Source of the DNA: Megasphaera paucivorans
GTDB taxonomy: Bacteria; Bacillota; Negativicutes; Veillonellales; Megasphaeraceae
DNA: 64,000 nt
Reading direction: 5' to 3'
NCBI RefSeq assembly: GCF_900103535.1
Contig: NZ_FNHQ01000012.1
Span: forward strand, 20,448 to 84,447
Positions 19,525 to 27,592 of the stretch are shown here, piece after piece. A program made the position numbers and the translations under genes. Each line of letters starts with the position of its first letter. Within the stretch, counting starts at the first letter, position 1. Under the pieces are notes generated by a model. That model made no database searches, had not been told where the DNA came from, and saw nothing but the letters and a program-made list of their open reading frames with translations.

Positions 19525-19561
19525 CTATAATTGCAAATTATACTCTTTCTATGCAGTAAAT

Positions 19562-19762
19562 TTAATTTTTGTCACGGCAGCATGGCGGCAATGCTGTGGT
19601 TGTATCCGCATTCCCCGAGACGTGTTTAGCCTGACACGCAGAGCATGACGAAGTGCCGCAGGAGCAACCGCTTTTGCCGCGGACAATATCACGAAAATGT
19701 CTAATCATATATACTGCAGCTAAAATTACGATACTTCCAACAATCAAAGTTGAAATATCCAT
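19562..19762 (-). CDS. FeoB-associated Cys-rich membrane protein
   Basis: A 66-residue protein with one N-terminal membrane helix (residues 5-20) and a short cytoplasmic tail rich in cysteine: CSCGTSSCSACQ, then a CC pair near the end. This is the pattern of the small FeoB-associated proteins that follow feoB in many Firmicutes. They may handle ferrous iron or support FeoB, by analogy with FeoC; the mechanism is not established. It begins 32 bases after the feoB stop and has its own AAGGAGG site. Confidence 0.86.
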   Translation of the reverse strand: MDISTLIVGSIVILAAVYMIRHFRDIVRGKSGCSCGTSSCSACQAKHVSGNADTTTALPPCCRDKN

Positions 19763-19793
19763 AAATTCCGCACCTCCTTACCGTTATCATATA

Positions 19794-22136
19794 TTATGCT
19801 CCCAATCCTGCTAATAAAGCAAGATGGTAAACAGCGAAAGCAAACACCCACGCCAGTATTACACCTAAACCGGCAGACATGGCCGGCCATTTCCAAGAGT
19901 TTGTTTCTCTTTTCATAACAGCCAGTGTTGCCAAACAAGGCATATATAGCAGAGAAAATACCATTAAAGATAATGCTACGGCCGGATTAAAATCCGGGTC
20001 CTCAGATAAGAATGTAATCAAATTATCATCATCATCGGCATCTGCACCTACACTATAGATTGTTCCCAGTGTACTTATCATTACTTCTTTAGCAGCCGTG
20101 CAAGCAACAAGACCTACCCCTATTTTCCAGTCAAATCCCAGAGGACGAAGAACAGGTTCAACAAAGTGTCCAATGGACGCCGCATAACTTTGTTGTAATT
20201 TTTCAGATTTTTGGGCTGTTTCTAAATCATCAGTATCTGCATCCGCTTTTTGCTGTATATCATATAGCGGAAGAGCTCTGTTATAAACAGCCGGATCCGA
20301 TTCCTGCAATGCAGCGAAGGCTTCTGGATAAGCGCCTTCTTCAATCTTCTCTTTATCATCCTTTGCTTTGTCAGATGCAGTAGTCATCGCTTCATACATC
20401 GTTGCTAAGGCGGGATCCTGTTTTATGGATTCCAATCCCATGTCCTTTAAAATAGGGGCTTGCTGTATATCAACAGACGCAGCTATTTCTTCTTTAGCGG
20501 CATCATAATCACGTGAATATTCCACGTCCATAGGATATGCAGTCAGGCACCACACTAAAATGGATGCTCCTAAAATAATGGTCCCCGCTTTTTTCAGATA
20601 TAATACAGTACGTTCCCACATGTGGATCAGAACACCTTTTATGGTGGGAATATGATATGGCGGCATTTCCATAACAAAAGGTTCCTGTTCTCCTTTAAAT
20701 ACAGTGGAGCGTAATACCGTCGCCAGTACAATGGCAACTATAATTCCCAATATATACATAGCAAACAACACGGTTCCTGACTGTCCCGCCGTAAAGAAAG
20801 CTGCAATGAGAAGTGTATATACTGGGAGTCGGGCCCCGCAGCTCATAAACGGAAGCGCTAAAATGGTGACCATTCTATCCTTTGGATTATCCAGTGTACG
20901 GGCAGCCATAATTCCCGGAACGTTGCACCCAAAGCCTAATATCATAGGAATAAATGATTTTCCATGCAATCCACAAGCACGCATAATGCGGTCGATCAAA
21001 AATGCAGCTCTGGCCATATAACCAGTATCTTCCAGCAAACTGATAAACAAATACAATAATATAATTAACGGTACAAAGCTCAAAACAGCGCCAACACCGC
21101 CGATAATACCATCCACAACCAGCGATCTTAGTTGTGCATTGGCAATCATAGGTCCAATCCATTTTCCCAAGGCATCAAACCCACTGCTCAGCCAATCTTG
21201 AGGAATAGCGCCCACCTTCATGACGACATTAAACATAAGCCACATAATGAACATAAAAATCGGAAGCCCTAATACCCGATTTGTAAGAACATGATCAATT
21301 TTATCAGATAAGGAATCACTAGTGCCCATATTTAAAACAGCATCATTATAAGCAGCAACAGCAAATTGATGTCTATACTGGGCAAATACAAATTCTAAAT
21401 CCATTTTTTCTTTTAAATTGTCACGTAAAGTTGCCGCTAATGCTAAAATATGTTCCGTATTTTGCAAAGCAGTTACACTATCTATTACTTCACTGTCATT
21501 TTCTAATAATTTTATAGCCAGCCACCGGATAGGATAATGAATAATACCTTGTTTTGTGATCGCATCCGTTAATACATGAATAGACGGTTCTAATTCATTG
21601 CTGTAGTCAACTTCCAGATTATGAAATGCATTCGCACCGGAAGCCTCAAGAATCGTATGCAATATGTCCTTAGTGCCTAAATTTTTACTGCCTATAACAG
21701 GTACTACTGCAACACCTAAGCGCTCGCTCAATTTTTGAATATCAATTTTAATTCCCATGCGGTCAGCTATATCCATCATATTTAATACCAACACTACGGG
21801 ACGTCCCAGTTCAATAAGTTGTGCTGTTAAATATAAATTTCGTTCAAGATTGGATGCATCACACACATTAACAATCAAATCGGGCTTTTCATTAATAATA
21901 ACGTTTCTCGCTACCACTTCATCCAATGAACGTGCCGTCAAACTATATGTACCTGGTAAATCAACAAATAACATCTTCCTACTATCAAAAACGCAAGTTC
22001 CTTCTTTTTTTTCTACCGTAACTCCGGGATAATTTCCAACATGTTGTTTAGCTCCGGTAATATTATTAAAAATGGTCGTCTTTCCGCAGTTGGGATTACC
22101 CGCCAAGGCAATCTTGATCATTCCTGCTTCACTCAT
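19794..22136 (-). CDS. feoB: Ferrous iron transporter FeoB
   Basis: Large inner-membrane Fe(II) transporter with an N-terminal GTPase. G1 is GNPNCGKTT (13-21), G3 is DLPGTYS, and the G4-like NMMD follows. The permease part carries the two Gate regions, with FGCNVPGIMA and PFMSCGARLPVY holding the conserved cysteines. A roughly 100-residue charged insertion (EYSRDYDAAKEEIAAS to LETAQKSEKLQQ) separates late membrane helices. The ATG at 22136 has GGGGGAG upstream; a TTG eight codons earlier would overlap feoA by 22 bases. It follows feoA almost without a gap. Confidence 0.97.
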   Translation of the reverse strand: MSEAGMIKIALAGNPNCGKTTIFNNITGAKQHVGNYPGVTVEKKEGTCVFDSRKMLFVDLPGTYSLTARSLDEVVARNVIINEKPDLIVNVCDASNLERNLYLTAQLIELGRPVVLVLNMMDIADRMGIKIDIQKLSERLGVAVVPVIGSKNLGTKDILHTILEASGANAFHNLEVDYSNELEPSIHVLTDAITKQGIIHYPIRWLAIKLLENDSEVIDSVTALQNTEHILALAATLRDNLKEKMDLEFVFAQYRHQFAVAAYNDAVLNMGTSDSLSDKIDHVLTNRVLGLPIFMFIMWLMFNVVMKVGAIPQDWLSSGFDALGKWIGPMIANAQLRSLVVDGIIGGVGAVLSFVPLIILLYLFISLLEDTGYMARAAFLIDRIMRACGLHGKSFIPMILGFGCNVPGIMAARTLDNPKDRMVTILALPFMSCGARLPVYTLLIAAFFTAGQSGTVLFAMYILGIIVAIVLATVLRSTVFKGEQEPFVMEMPPYHIPTIKGVLIHMWERTVLYLKKAGTIILGASILVWCLTAYPMDVEYSRDYDAAKEEIAASVDIQQAPILKDMGLESIKQDPALATMYEAMTTASDKAKDDKEKIEEGAYPEAFAALQESDPAVYNRALPLYDIQQKADADTDDLETAQKSEKLQQSYAASIGHFVEPVLRPLGFDWKIGVGLVACTAAKEVMISTLGTIYSVGADADDDDNLITFLSEDPDFNPAVALSLMVFSLLYMPCLATLAVMKRETNSWKWPAMSAGLGVILAWVFAFAVYHLALLAGLGA

Positions 22137-22138
22137 GA

Positions 22139-22384
22139 CTACTGTCTCCCCCTCTCGCAAGAAACGCCAATCATAGACGCCTCATTTAACCGTAATGACA
22201 ATGCACATCCTTTGACCTTAACCTCTACAGGATCACCCAATGGAGCTTTTTTTACCACCGTAATATGAGTTCCTTTTACAACTCCCATATCCACTAACCG
22301 ATGCTGTATATTGCCATGTCCATGCAATGTTTCAACTACACCGGTTTCTCCTCTCTTCATTTCCGATAATTTCATAATTTCCAT
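22139..22384 (-). CDS. feoA: FeoA SH3-like partner of FeoB
   Basis: Cytosolic SH3-like protein needed for Feo transport. The 81 residues read MKLSEMKRGETGVVETLHG, HRLVDMGVVKGTHITVVKKAPLGDPVEVKVKG and LSLRLNEASMI, the standard FeoA core. The ATG at 22384 has GGAGG eight bases before it; the upstream ATG lies on top of this ribosome site. It is the first gene of the feoA-feoB-small protein unit and has a promoter with an adjacent Fur-like box. Confidence 0.95.
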   Translation of the reverse strand: MEIMKLSEMKRGETGVVETLHGHGNIQHRLVDMGVVKGTHITVVKKAPLGDPVEVKVKGCALSLRLNEASMIGVSCERGRQ

Positions 22385-22422
22385 TATCTTCGCCTCCATT
22401 GATATTGATTTTTACTATCATA

Positions 22423-22467
22423 AGTATATACAACAACGCATTGTTTTGTCAATGATAAACAATATCA
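22423..22467 (-). promoter_or_regulatory. feoA promoter with Fur-like box
   Basis: TTGACA (22447-22452), an 18-base spacer and TATACT (22423-22428) on the minus strand. Directly upstream of the -35, TGATA-N5-TATCA (22453-22467) matches the outer bases of the Fur 7-1-7 box TGATAATNATTATCA. Fur control is inference from the match and the iron-transport genes. Confidence 0.75.
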
Positions 22468-22513
22468 TTTAACTTTTATTTTGATATTATTTGCAGACAT
22501 TTTATGCAGGCAA

Positions 22514-22545
22514 ATGACACTTCACCGCACATGGCGAAGTGTCAT
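22514..22545 (-). terminator. Hairpin after the flavodoxin gene
   Basis: A perfect 10-base stem (ATGACACTTC and complement) with an extended loop, placed after the flavodoxin stop. The T run is weak, so some read-through into feoA is possible. Confidence 0.6.
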
Positions 22546-22561
22546 CATGCGCAATACTTTT

Positions 22562-22981
22562 TTAGGCCAATGCTGCAGCCGCTTTTCCCAATGCAGTACA
22601 ATCAGTTATGTCTTCCGGCGCACCGTTTACGATAACTGCGGGATCTATAAAAACAGCCCCGGCTTCCTTCACTGCTGCAACCCAATTTTCCATCCACTCC
22701 CCAGTTCCCCAGCCATACGATCCAAAAAGGCCTACTTTTTTGCCGGATAATTTTCCTTTTAACTCATCAAAGAAAGGCTGAACTACAGTTTCTTCTAAAA
22801 CTTCTGCCCCCATTGCCGGGCATCCCATTATAATAACATCATGGGCTGCAACAGAATCTGCATCCGTATTCTCAAAGCATACGCATTCAACCTCTTTGCC
22901 TTCATCCTTCACTGCTTTCTCTATGACTGACGCCATAGCTTCTGTATTTCCCGTGCCACTCCAATATACGATTTCTACCAT
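22562..22981 (-). CDS. Short-chain flavodoxin
   Basis: FMN electron carrier of 139 residues. The phosphate loop is SGTGNTEAM (8-16); the isoalloxazine-binding loops are GCPAMGAEVLEE and FGSYGWGTGEWM. Flavodoxins commonly replace ferredoxin when iron is scarce, and this one lies between Fur-boxed feo genes and an iron-type promoter. It shares the DUF2325-DUF3793 transcript, judging from gaps of 41 and 58 bases without a strong terminator. A separate promoter was not seen. Confidence 0.94.
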   Translation of the reverse strand: MVEIVYWSGTGNTEAMASVIEKAVKDEGKEVECVCFENTDADSVAAHDVIIMGCPAMGAEVLEETVVQPFFDELKGKLSGKKVGLFGSYGWGTGEWMENWVAAVKEAGAVFIDPAVIVNGAPEDITDCTALGKAAAALA

Positions 22982-23039
22982 TTTTATTACCTCCTAAAAA
23001 AATATATAAGTCATGATTTTTATCATTAACATATACGCG

Positions 23040-23597
23040 TTATGCAACAATTAAACTTAATAAAGAGTATCCCAAATTATATCGATGCAAATAATCCTGA
23101 CGACAGCAAGAATATTGTCGAAACGTTTCCGTTGCCGCATTTACGTTGGTATATACTTTCCATTCCCCGCAAATTTTCGCCTGATTGCCGCCAAACTGAA
23201 TAAATTTTTTTACATCTGCCACCGGATATCCCAAAAAAATTCCTAATTCATGGGGGAATTCTTTTTTTTGTTTAAATCGGGCAGAAAGAATAATCAGCTG
23301 TGTTTCTAATCTGAGTCCCGGTTCATATCCAGCATCAGACAAAAAATGTTTACTTTCTGGCTTTTTTATATATCTTTCTACTTTTTCTTTATTATAGACA
23401 TATAAAAGATATCGATTTTTACAAGAACAAAGTATTTGAAAATATATCCCTTTACTATTACATAAACTGTTATATTTGATAAGTAATGTATCATTTACAA
23501 TGTTATATTCCCTCTCAGGAATACTAATCAAATTCGCAATTTTTAATCCTGCCAAGGTTGGCGCACCATGGTACACCAATAATTGCTCCAATCGCAC
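23040..23597 (-). CDS. DUF3793 family protein
   Basis: Resembles DUF3793 proteins, found in anaerobic Firmicutes near Feo and flavodoxin genes. The N-terminal signature YHGAPTLAGLKIANL is intact, as is LRLETQLIILSARF with the following FPHELGIFLGYPVADVKKFI. Biochemical function is unknown. There are several cysteines but no classical cluster motif. It starts with GTG after AAGGAG and has 185 residues. Its place in an iron-responsive operon with flavodoxin suggests a role in iron or flavodoxin metabolism, which is inference. Confidence 0.85.
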   Translation of the reverse strand: MRLEQLLVYHGAPTLAGLKIANLISIPEREYNIVNDTLLIKYNSLCNSKGIYFQILCSCKNRYLLYVYNKEKVERYIKKPESKHFLSDAGYEPGLRLETQLIILSARFKQKKEFPHELGIFLGYPVADVKKFIQFGGNQAKICGEWKVYTNVNAATETFRQYSCCRQDYLHRYNLGYSLLSLIVA

Positions 23598-23638
23598 AAC
23601 AATTCAGCTCCTTTCGCGATTACCGGTAAAATTTTCTT

Positions 23639-23923
23639 TCAGCATTCCACATGACCATCTAATATGGATTTTAAAGCGGCCGAACTGCTCGTATGGGAAC
23701 GTACTATAACGGCATTTTTTCGCTGGGCTTCTTTTACAGCGCAGCGAACCATACTATGGCTTACTGTACTGGTAAATAAAACCACCAAATCAGGAAATCC
23801 GATTTTTGATTTAAAATCACTCGGGACTTGGGTAAATACTTTCGCTTTACAGTCATATTCTTTGCAAAGATTTTTATATCTGCATACCATACAATCATTA
23901 CCGCCAACAATGACTACACTCAT
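23639..23923 (-). CDS. DUF2325 family protein
   Basis: A 94-residue protein that begins MSVVIVGGNDCMVCRYKNLC and continues with a Cys-rich stretch (EYDCKAKV) and LVVLFTSTVSHSMVRCAVKEAQ, as in DUF2325. The fold is probably a small Rossmann-like domain; the function is unknown. Cysteines at CMVCRYKNLC could bind metal. It is the first gene after a promoter overlapped by Fur-like boxes and heads the DUF2325-DUF3793-flavodoxin unit. Confidence 0.82.
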   Translation of the reverse strand: MSVVIVGGNDCMVCRYKNLCKEYDCKAKVFTQVPSDFKSKIGFPDLVVLFTSTVSHSMVRCAVKEAQRKNAVIVRSHTSSSAALKSILDGHVEC

Positions 23924-23964
23924 ATCCTCACCTCTCCTAAAAAATACATCACCATTACTTTTTT

Positions 23965-23993
23965 ATTCTATCTTATTTGATAATAATTGTCAA
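23965..23993 (-). promoter_or_regulatory. Promoter of the DUF2325-DUF3793-flavodoxin unit
   Basis: TTGACA (23988-23993), a 17-base spacer and TAGAAT (23965-23970) on the minus strand. The spacer and -35 lie inside a Fur-like box. Confidence 0.8.
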
Positions 23994-24017
23994 TATCAAT
24001 ATTGATATAAATTATCA
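23978..24017. promoter_or_regulatory. Tandem Fur-like boxes
   Basis: TGATAATAATTGTCA (23978-23992) matches TGATAATNATTATCA at all but one position. TGATATAAATTATCA (24003-24017) matches at all but two. A perfect palindrome TATCAATATTGATA bridges them. The first box covers the -35 and spacer of the promoter, the expected position for a repressor. Confidence 0.75.
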
Positions 24018-24095
24018 CATAGAATTAATAAAGCGCAACATGTTATGCCAAGAATAGTCAAATAAATCACATGTTTTCTAATTATTTTTTATAAA

Positions 24096-24152
24096 TTTCC
24101 TATATATATTATGATTATAATTGAAAATTATAATCATAATATATATAGGAAA
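24096..24152. repeat. 57-bp perfect AT-rich hairpin (27-bp arms, 3-base loop)
   Basis: The arms at 24096-24122 and 24126-24152 are exact inverted copies around a GAA loop. It lies between the porin terminator and the iron promoter. It has no GC clamp or T tail of a normal terminator. It encodes nothing I recognise. Confidence 0.85.
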
Positions 24153-24161
24153 CTATACGTT

Positions 24162-24217
24162 GTATATTGGAAAAAAGCTATGCTCAAAATAATGGGCATA
24201 GCTTTTTTCCAATATAC
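24162..24217 (-). terminator. Terminator of the porin transcript
   Basis: About 22 paired bases with GCTATGC/GCATAGC at the tip and matched A6/T6 runs within the stem. The outer edge touches the porin stop codon. By symmetry it could work in both directions. Confidence 0.85.
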
Positions 24218-25269
24218 TAAAAAGAATGTGTAATAGTCGCTTCAATTTTTGTATTATGAGAACCGCCGGCAGTATCATCGGCATCACGCAGCGTCTTCTG
24301 ATCTTTATAGACAACTTCAACACTGTCATTTTTAGTTAATTGATGTGTAATTCCGTAATAAAAACCACGATTATTATTATCAAAATCACTTTGTTGTCCC
24401 ATATCTGCATAGGGTTCTACCCGGAATGCTGTAACATATACTGCTGTTTTATCATTAAAGGCATAGTTCCAAGTCACGGCGTATGCTTTATTATCTTTAT
24501 CCGCATTTGATTTAGCTAATTCTGCTGTAAACGTACTTTTTTTGAATTTATACGCAGCATCTACAGCACCATTTGTTGTATTTTGCCCAGAATCATCAGC
24601 ATATACGTACCGTCCTAATGTAGCACCTACCTGCATTCGTTTATTTACATCATAGGTACCATGTATTGCATATAAATGATTATCGGCAGCCCCATCATTA
24701 TCCTCCTGCGCAGCAACACCAGTTAAAGCAATATTCCCCATATTTCCTTCCACTGTCAGTCCATCAACAAAATTACGGATGCCAATATTAGTATCTGAAC
24801 GGCTATATAATAAAGCAGTCGCTCCAATTGTCAAATCCTGTCTCCCGAGTTTATAAGAAAAATCTCCTTTTTTATACGTTAATCCAAACATATCTATTGC
24901 AATAACACCTTTTTTATTCACATCATAGGCATCGGTATTAAAATCACCTAAACTTGGCTGGGTAGCATATTGAGCACCCAATCGGGCATATAGAGAAAAT
25001 CCATGAGATAACTGTTTTTCAGCATTCAAGCGGAAACTGTACATTAATCCATCTATAGCAGGAGAATTCTCCATTGTATCGCGTTCATATTTTATAGAAA
25101 CATCACCTGACCATGTTAATTCTTCCGGAGTCTTTTTTTCTTCCGTACCTGCTATCCCAACATCAGTCGGCAAAACAGCAGCTGCTGCAATTGCTTCATT
25201 ATCTGTTGCAAAAACAGGCGCACAAAGTATCCCTAAGCTTATAACAGTACCCATCATAATTTTTTTCAT
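24217..25269 (-). CDS. Outer-membrane beta-barrel porin
   Basis: A 350-residue exported protein with a signal peptide (MKKIMMGTVISLGILCAPVFA, cleavage after about residue 21), alternating amphipathic strands throughout, and a C-terminal THSF. A terminal phenylalanine is the usual BAM recognition feature. No SLH domain is present, unlike the OmpM porins of Negativicutes, so it is a free barrel of the putative-porin type. GGGAG precedes the ATG. It lies downstream of a promoter with a near-consensus Fur box and a 25-codon ORF, which suggests iron-dependent expression (inference). It is the clearest sign that the organism is diderm. Confidence 0.88.
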   Translation of the reverse strand: MKKIMMGTVISLGILCAPVFATDNEAIAAAAVLPTDVGIAGTEEKKTPEELTWSGDVSIKYERDTMENSPAIDGLMYSFRLNAEKQLSHGFSLYARLGAQYATQPSLGDFNTDAYDVNKKGVIAIDMFGLTYKKGDFSYKLGRQDLTIGATALLYSRSDTNIGIRNFVDGLTVEGNMGNIALTGVAAQEDNDGAADNHLYAIHGTYDVNKRMQVGATLGRYVYADDSGQNTTNGAVDAAYKFKKSTFTAELAKSNADKDNKAYAVTWNYAFNDKTAVYVTAFRVEPYADMGQQSDFDNNNRGFYYGITHQLTKNDSVEVVYKDQKTLRDADDTAGGSHNTKIEATITHSF

Positions 25270-25347
25270 TTCATTCTCCCTTTCAGTCAGATCGTCACTA
25301 CCGATAAAATTTAAAATAAGTCCGTTGCTTCAAGTTATATCATCATT

Positions 25348-25425
25348 CTATGTGGTTCCCGTTTCACCCTTTCCCCATAAGCACTCCCCCGCAGCGCGTA
25401 TTACAAAGCCTTTCTTTTTTAACAT
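25348..25425 (-). CDS. Small 25-residue ORF in the porin leader
   Basis: The peptide is MLKKKGFVIRAAGECLWGKG followed by ETGTT. AGGAGG lies seven bases before its ATG, a better ribosome site than most genes here. It is the first reading frame after the Fur-boxed promoter and ends 78 bases before the porin start with no terminator between. The local base composition is GC-rich within a very AT-rich region, as expected if it is under protein-level selection. It may be a small protein or a leader peptide; I recognise no family. Confidence 0.6.
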   Translation of the reverse strand: MLKKKGFVIRAAGECLWGKGETGTT

Positions 25426-25443
25426 GATCCTGCCTCCTTTAAT

Positions 25444-25462
25444 AATAATGATAATCATTATA
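25444..25462. promoter_or_regulatory. Near-consensus Fur box upstream of the porin
   Basis: The 19 bases match GATAATGATAATCATTATC at 17 positions; only the two end bases differ. It sits at the expected transcription start, just downstream of the -10. Confidence 0.85.
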
Positions 25463-25468
25463 GATAAA

Positions 25469-25497
25469 ATTATAAATGACTTTTATCGCAAAGTCAA
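25469..25497 (-). promoter_or_regulatory. Promoter of the small ORF and porin
   Basis: TTGACT, a 17-base spacer and a perfect TATAAT on the minus strand, with the Fur box directly downstream. Confidence 0.82.
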
Positions 25498-25656
25498 TGC
25501 GTTAATTAATATTAATTATCATTTTATATATACTTTTTTTATATATTATTAATTATTTAATCTCTTTAATATTTGTAATTTACGCTATTTTCAATATATT
25601 AATTGTGTATTTTATATTATACATGCTGCTAGTTTTTATCTTTAATATGAAAATTA

Positions 25657-25716
25657 ATATCAATAAAAAAATACCTCTTAACTAAAAATAGTTAAGAGGT
25701 ATTTTTTTATTGATAT
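25657..25716. terminator. 28-bp-stem terminator after the EFR1-type gene
   Basis: A perfect stem of 28 bases around a 4-base loop. ACCTCTTAACTA is the core, flanked by A7 and T7 runs inside the stem, so it can terminate both strands. It lies 3 bases after the EFR1-type stop codon. The AT-rich stretch from here to the porin promoter (25498-25656) holds nothing else I can support. Confidence 0.87.
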
Positions 25717-25719
25717 GAT

Positions 25720-26481
25720 TTAGCGTCGATACATTTCCAACAACCCGATGTCTGGATGATGATATTGATCTTTTATCTGAACATGTTTACCATGAATCTT
25801 AATGGCAGCATGTGGACACCAATGAACACATGCCATACAATAAGAACAATCTGCGCCTATATGAACACCTGCCTCATCCAATACAATATTGTTATTAGGA
25901 CAAATTTGCTCACAAATGCCGCATTCTACACAAATATTTGTATCAACAGAAACTGCAAAATACTTTTTCGCTTTTTTATTAATAAATCCAATATTAAAAA
26001 TAGATCCTTTAATCTTATAAGTAATACTGTCTGAGTTTTTTCGTTTTTGCAAAATATCTTGAGATATATCTTGCACTCGCTTTTCCTGTTCCTCTAAATA
26101 ATTAAGTTTATATTTAATATTTCTCCGCGATGCAATGGTACTGCTGCAAGGCATTTTCAAGACATTTCCGTAAGATAACCGGCAATTTTTATGTAAAAGA
26201 ATATTTTTTAAATTATAAATAGCATTCCCTTCTGAGCCGCCGCATGTTGCAATTCCATAAATATAAGCAGATGGATTAAACCGCGTATATTCTACAAAAA
26301 CACGCATCGGATCTGGCATGTCAAAGAAAAAAACCGGAAAAATAATTCCAATTCTTTCATCATAAATTTTTGTTCCATCTCCCATCAAATCTGAAATATG
26401 TATTGCTGTATCTCCGGTCAAAACAGCTGTTTTCTTTGCTACACTTAAAGAATTTCCTGTCCCGGAAAAATAGAGAATCAT
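25720..26481 (-). CDS. EFR1-type flavodoxin-ferredoxin fusion
   Basis: A 253-residue protein combining an N-terminal flavodoxin-like domain (phosphate loop FSGTGNSLSVAKK) with a C-terminal bacterial ferredoxin domain. The latter has two 4Fe-4S motifs: CVECGICEQICP and CSYCMACVHWCP. This is the layout of EFR1-family flavodoxin/ferredoxin proteins; the partner enzyme is unknown. The neighbouring iron genes are on the same strand, but it has its own extended -10 promoter and a strong terminator, so it is a separate unit. No Fur box was seen at this promoter. Confidence 0.88.
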   Translation of the reverse strand: MILYFSGTGNSLSVAKKTAVLTGDTAIHISDLMGDGTKIYDERIGIIFPVFFFDMPDPMRVFVEYTRFNPSAYIYGIATCGGSEGNAIYNLKNILLHKNCRLSYGNVLKMPCSSTIASRRNIKYKLNYLEEQEKRVQDISQDILQKRKNSDSITYKIKGSIFNIGFINKKAKKYFAVSVDTNICVECGICEQICPNNNIVLDEAGVHIGADCSYCMACVHWCPHAAIKIHGKHVQIKDQYHHPDIGLLEMYRR

Positions 26482-26535
26482 AATGCCTTCACCTCAGTAT
26501 ATGATATTTTAAACACCGTATCCCGTATATGTTTT

Positions 26536-26544
26536 ATTATATCA
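26536..26544 (-). promoter_or_regulatory. Extended -10 promoter of the EFR1-type gene
   Basis: TGATATAAT on the minus strand, an extended -10; the -35 is poor. Confidence 0.5.
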
Positions 26545-26897
26545 TGTTATAGAAGAATTTATATAAGAATATTTCGTTATAATCCTGTTATCTTTTTATG
26601 CAATATCCCTTCTTGCACAAATAGCCATTCTATATAAAGGTATTTCCGCTATAAATTTTTAAAGCAAGCAATATACTCTATTTAAATTGATACAAGGATG
26701 CCGCGGTAATTACATGAAACTATCTGTTTTTTCCTTTGCAGCCATTCTAATATTTCTCTACTGTATTTCTTCCTTGTAATAATAAAAAGGGATAAAATCA
26801 GCCGAATGTATTCCTATCTTTCAAGACAGTTTCAATTCCATTAAGTACATACAGTCATATATAAGGCAGTTTTTTCTTCAAAATATTTTATCATTAA
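26545..26897. other. Non-coding stretch
   Basis: About 350 AT-rich bases between the EFR1-type promoter and the ECF terminator. The only start-to-stop frame with protein-like character is a 21-codon hydrophobic one on the plus strand (26714-26779) without a ribosome site. I see no RNA family here. Confidence 0.5.
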
Positions 26898-26945
26898 ATA
26901 AAACAACAAACGGCGTCATCGAATAGATCCGACAACACCGTTTTG
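26898..26945 (-). terminator. Terminator of the ECF S-component gene
   Basis: AACGGTGTTGTCG pairs with CGATGACGCCGTT using G-U pairs, followed on the minus strand by TGTTGTTTTATTT. It starts just after the stop codon. Confidence 0.75.
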
Positions 26946-26952
26946 CATAATT

Positions 26953-27576
26953 TCATTTCTTATGAATCACTTTTTTCAAAACCAATACTACAGGAACTGT
27001 AATGACCGCCGATACAATGGCTTCCGGAATACCATTAACTGTACAAATACCAAGAATGATATTAACTACATTATCCAAGGGAATATTGCGAGCCGCTGCA
27101 AAATCTCTTGCGTAAATTGCATAAATCCCCCCCATAACTCCTATGGTATTAATCATCGAACCGGCCAATGCTGCAATCGCCATACTTACAGATTGTTTAG
27201 CAATGATTTTACTCAAAAAATGATATATATAATAGGCACCGACACCAATTAAAATTCGAGGCAAAATAGAAATAACAGGATTTAAAAAAGCAAAAGACAA
27301 AATCACCGGAGAGGTAATTGCCTGAAAAATACTAAAGCAGCCGAACATAAAACCAACCATAGCACCTACTCTGGGACCGGCAACTAATGCCCCTATTATC
27401 ACGGGTACATGTAAAATCGTTGCTTTCATCATCGGCAGTGGAACAAAACCATATCCAGTAAGTCCAAGCAACATCGTAATACCGGAAAGCATACCCACAA
27501 TGGTTAATTCTCTTGTCGTAAATAAAGGACGTCTTACGGGCGCCGCCGTAGATTTAATACCTAACTCTTTTTGCAT
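26953..27576 (-). CDS. ECF transporter S component (substrate unknown)
   Basis: Membrane substrate-binding subunit of an energy-coupling-factor vitamin transporter. About six hydrophobic helices are visible, with ATILHVPVIIGALVAGPRVGAMVG in the second half of the first domain and NPVISILPRILIGVGAYYIY later, the COG4684-like pattern. No ATPase or T component is adjacent, so it would use a shared module (group II), which is inference. The ATG at 27576 with GGAGG upstream gives 207 residues; an in-frame upstream ATG lacks a ribosome site. A structured leader precedes it. Confidence 0.87.
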   Translation of the reverse strand: MQKELGIKSTAAPVRRPLFTTRELTIVGMLSGITMLLGLTGYGFVPLPMMKATILHVPVIIGALVAGPRVGAMVGFMFGCFSIFQAITSPVILSFAFLNPVISILPRILIGVGAYYIYHFLSKIIAKQSVSMAIAALAGSMINTIGVMGGIYAIYARDFAAARNIPLDNVVNIILGICTVNGIPEAIVSAVITVPVVLVLKKVIHKK

Positions 27577-27592
27577 ATTCAATTCCTCCGTT

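Noticed and set aside
22139..22160. Longer FeoB N-terminus starting at TTG 22160
   Set aside because: It would overlap feoA by 22 bases; the ATG at 22136 has the ribosome site and matches the family.
22982..23039. Possible Fur box or promoter between DUF3793 and flavodoxin
   Set aside because: The ATGAT-TTTT-ATCAT palindrome has the wrong spacing for the Fur box, and no promoter is found; the gap is better seen as within an operon.
26714..26779. 21-codon hydrophobic frame on the plus strand resembling a signal peptide
   Set aside because: It has no ribosome site and no promoter, ends after the hydrophobic stretch, and composition matches the surrounding AT-rich DNA.
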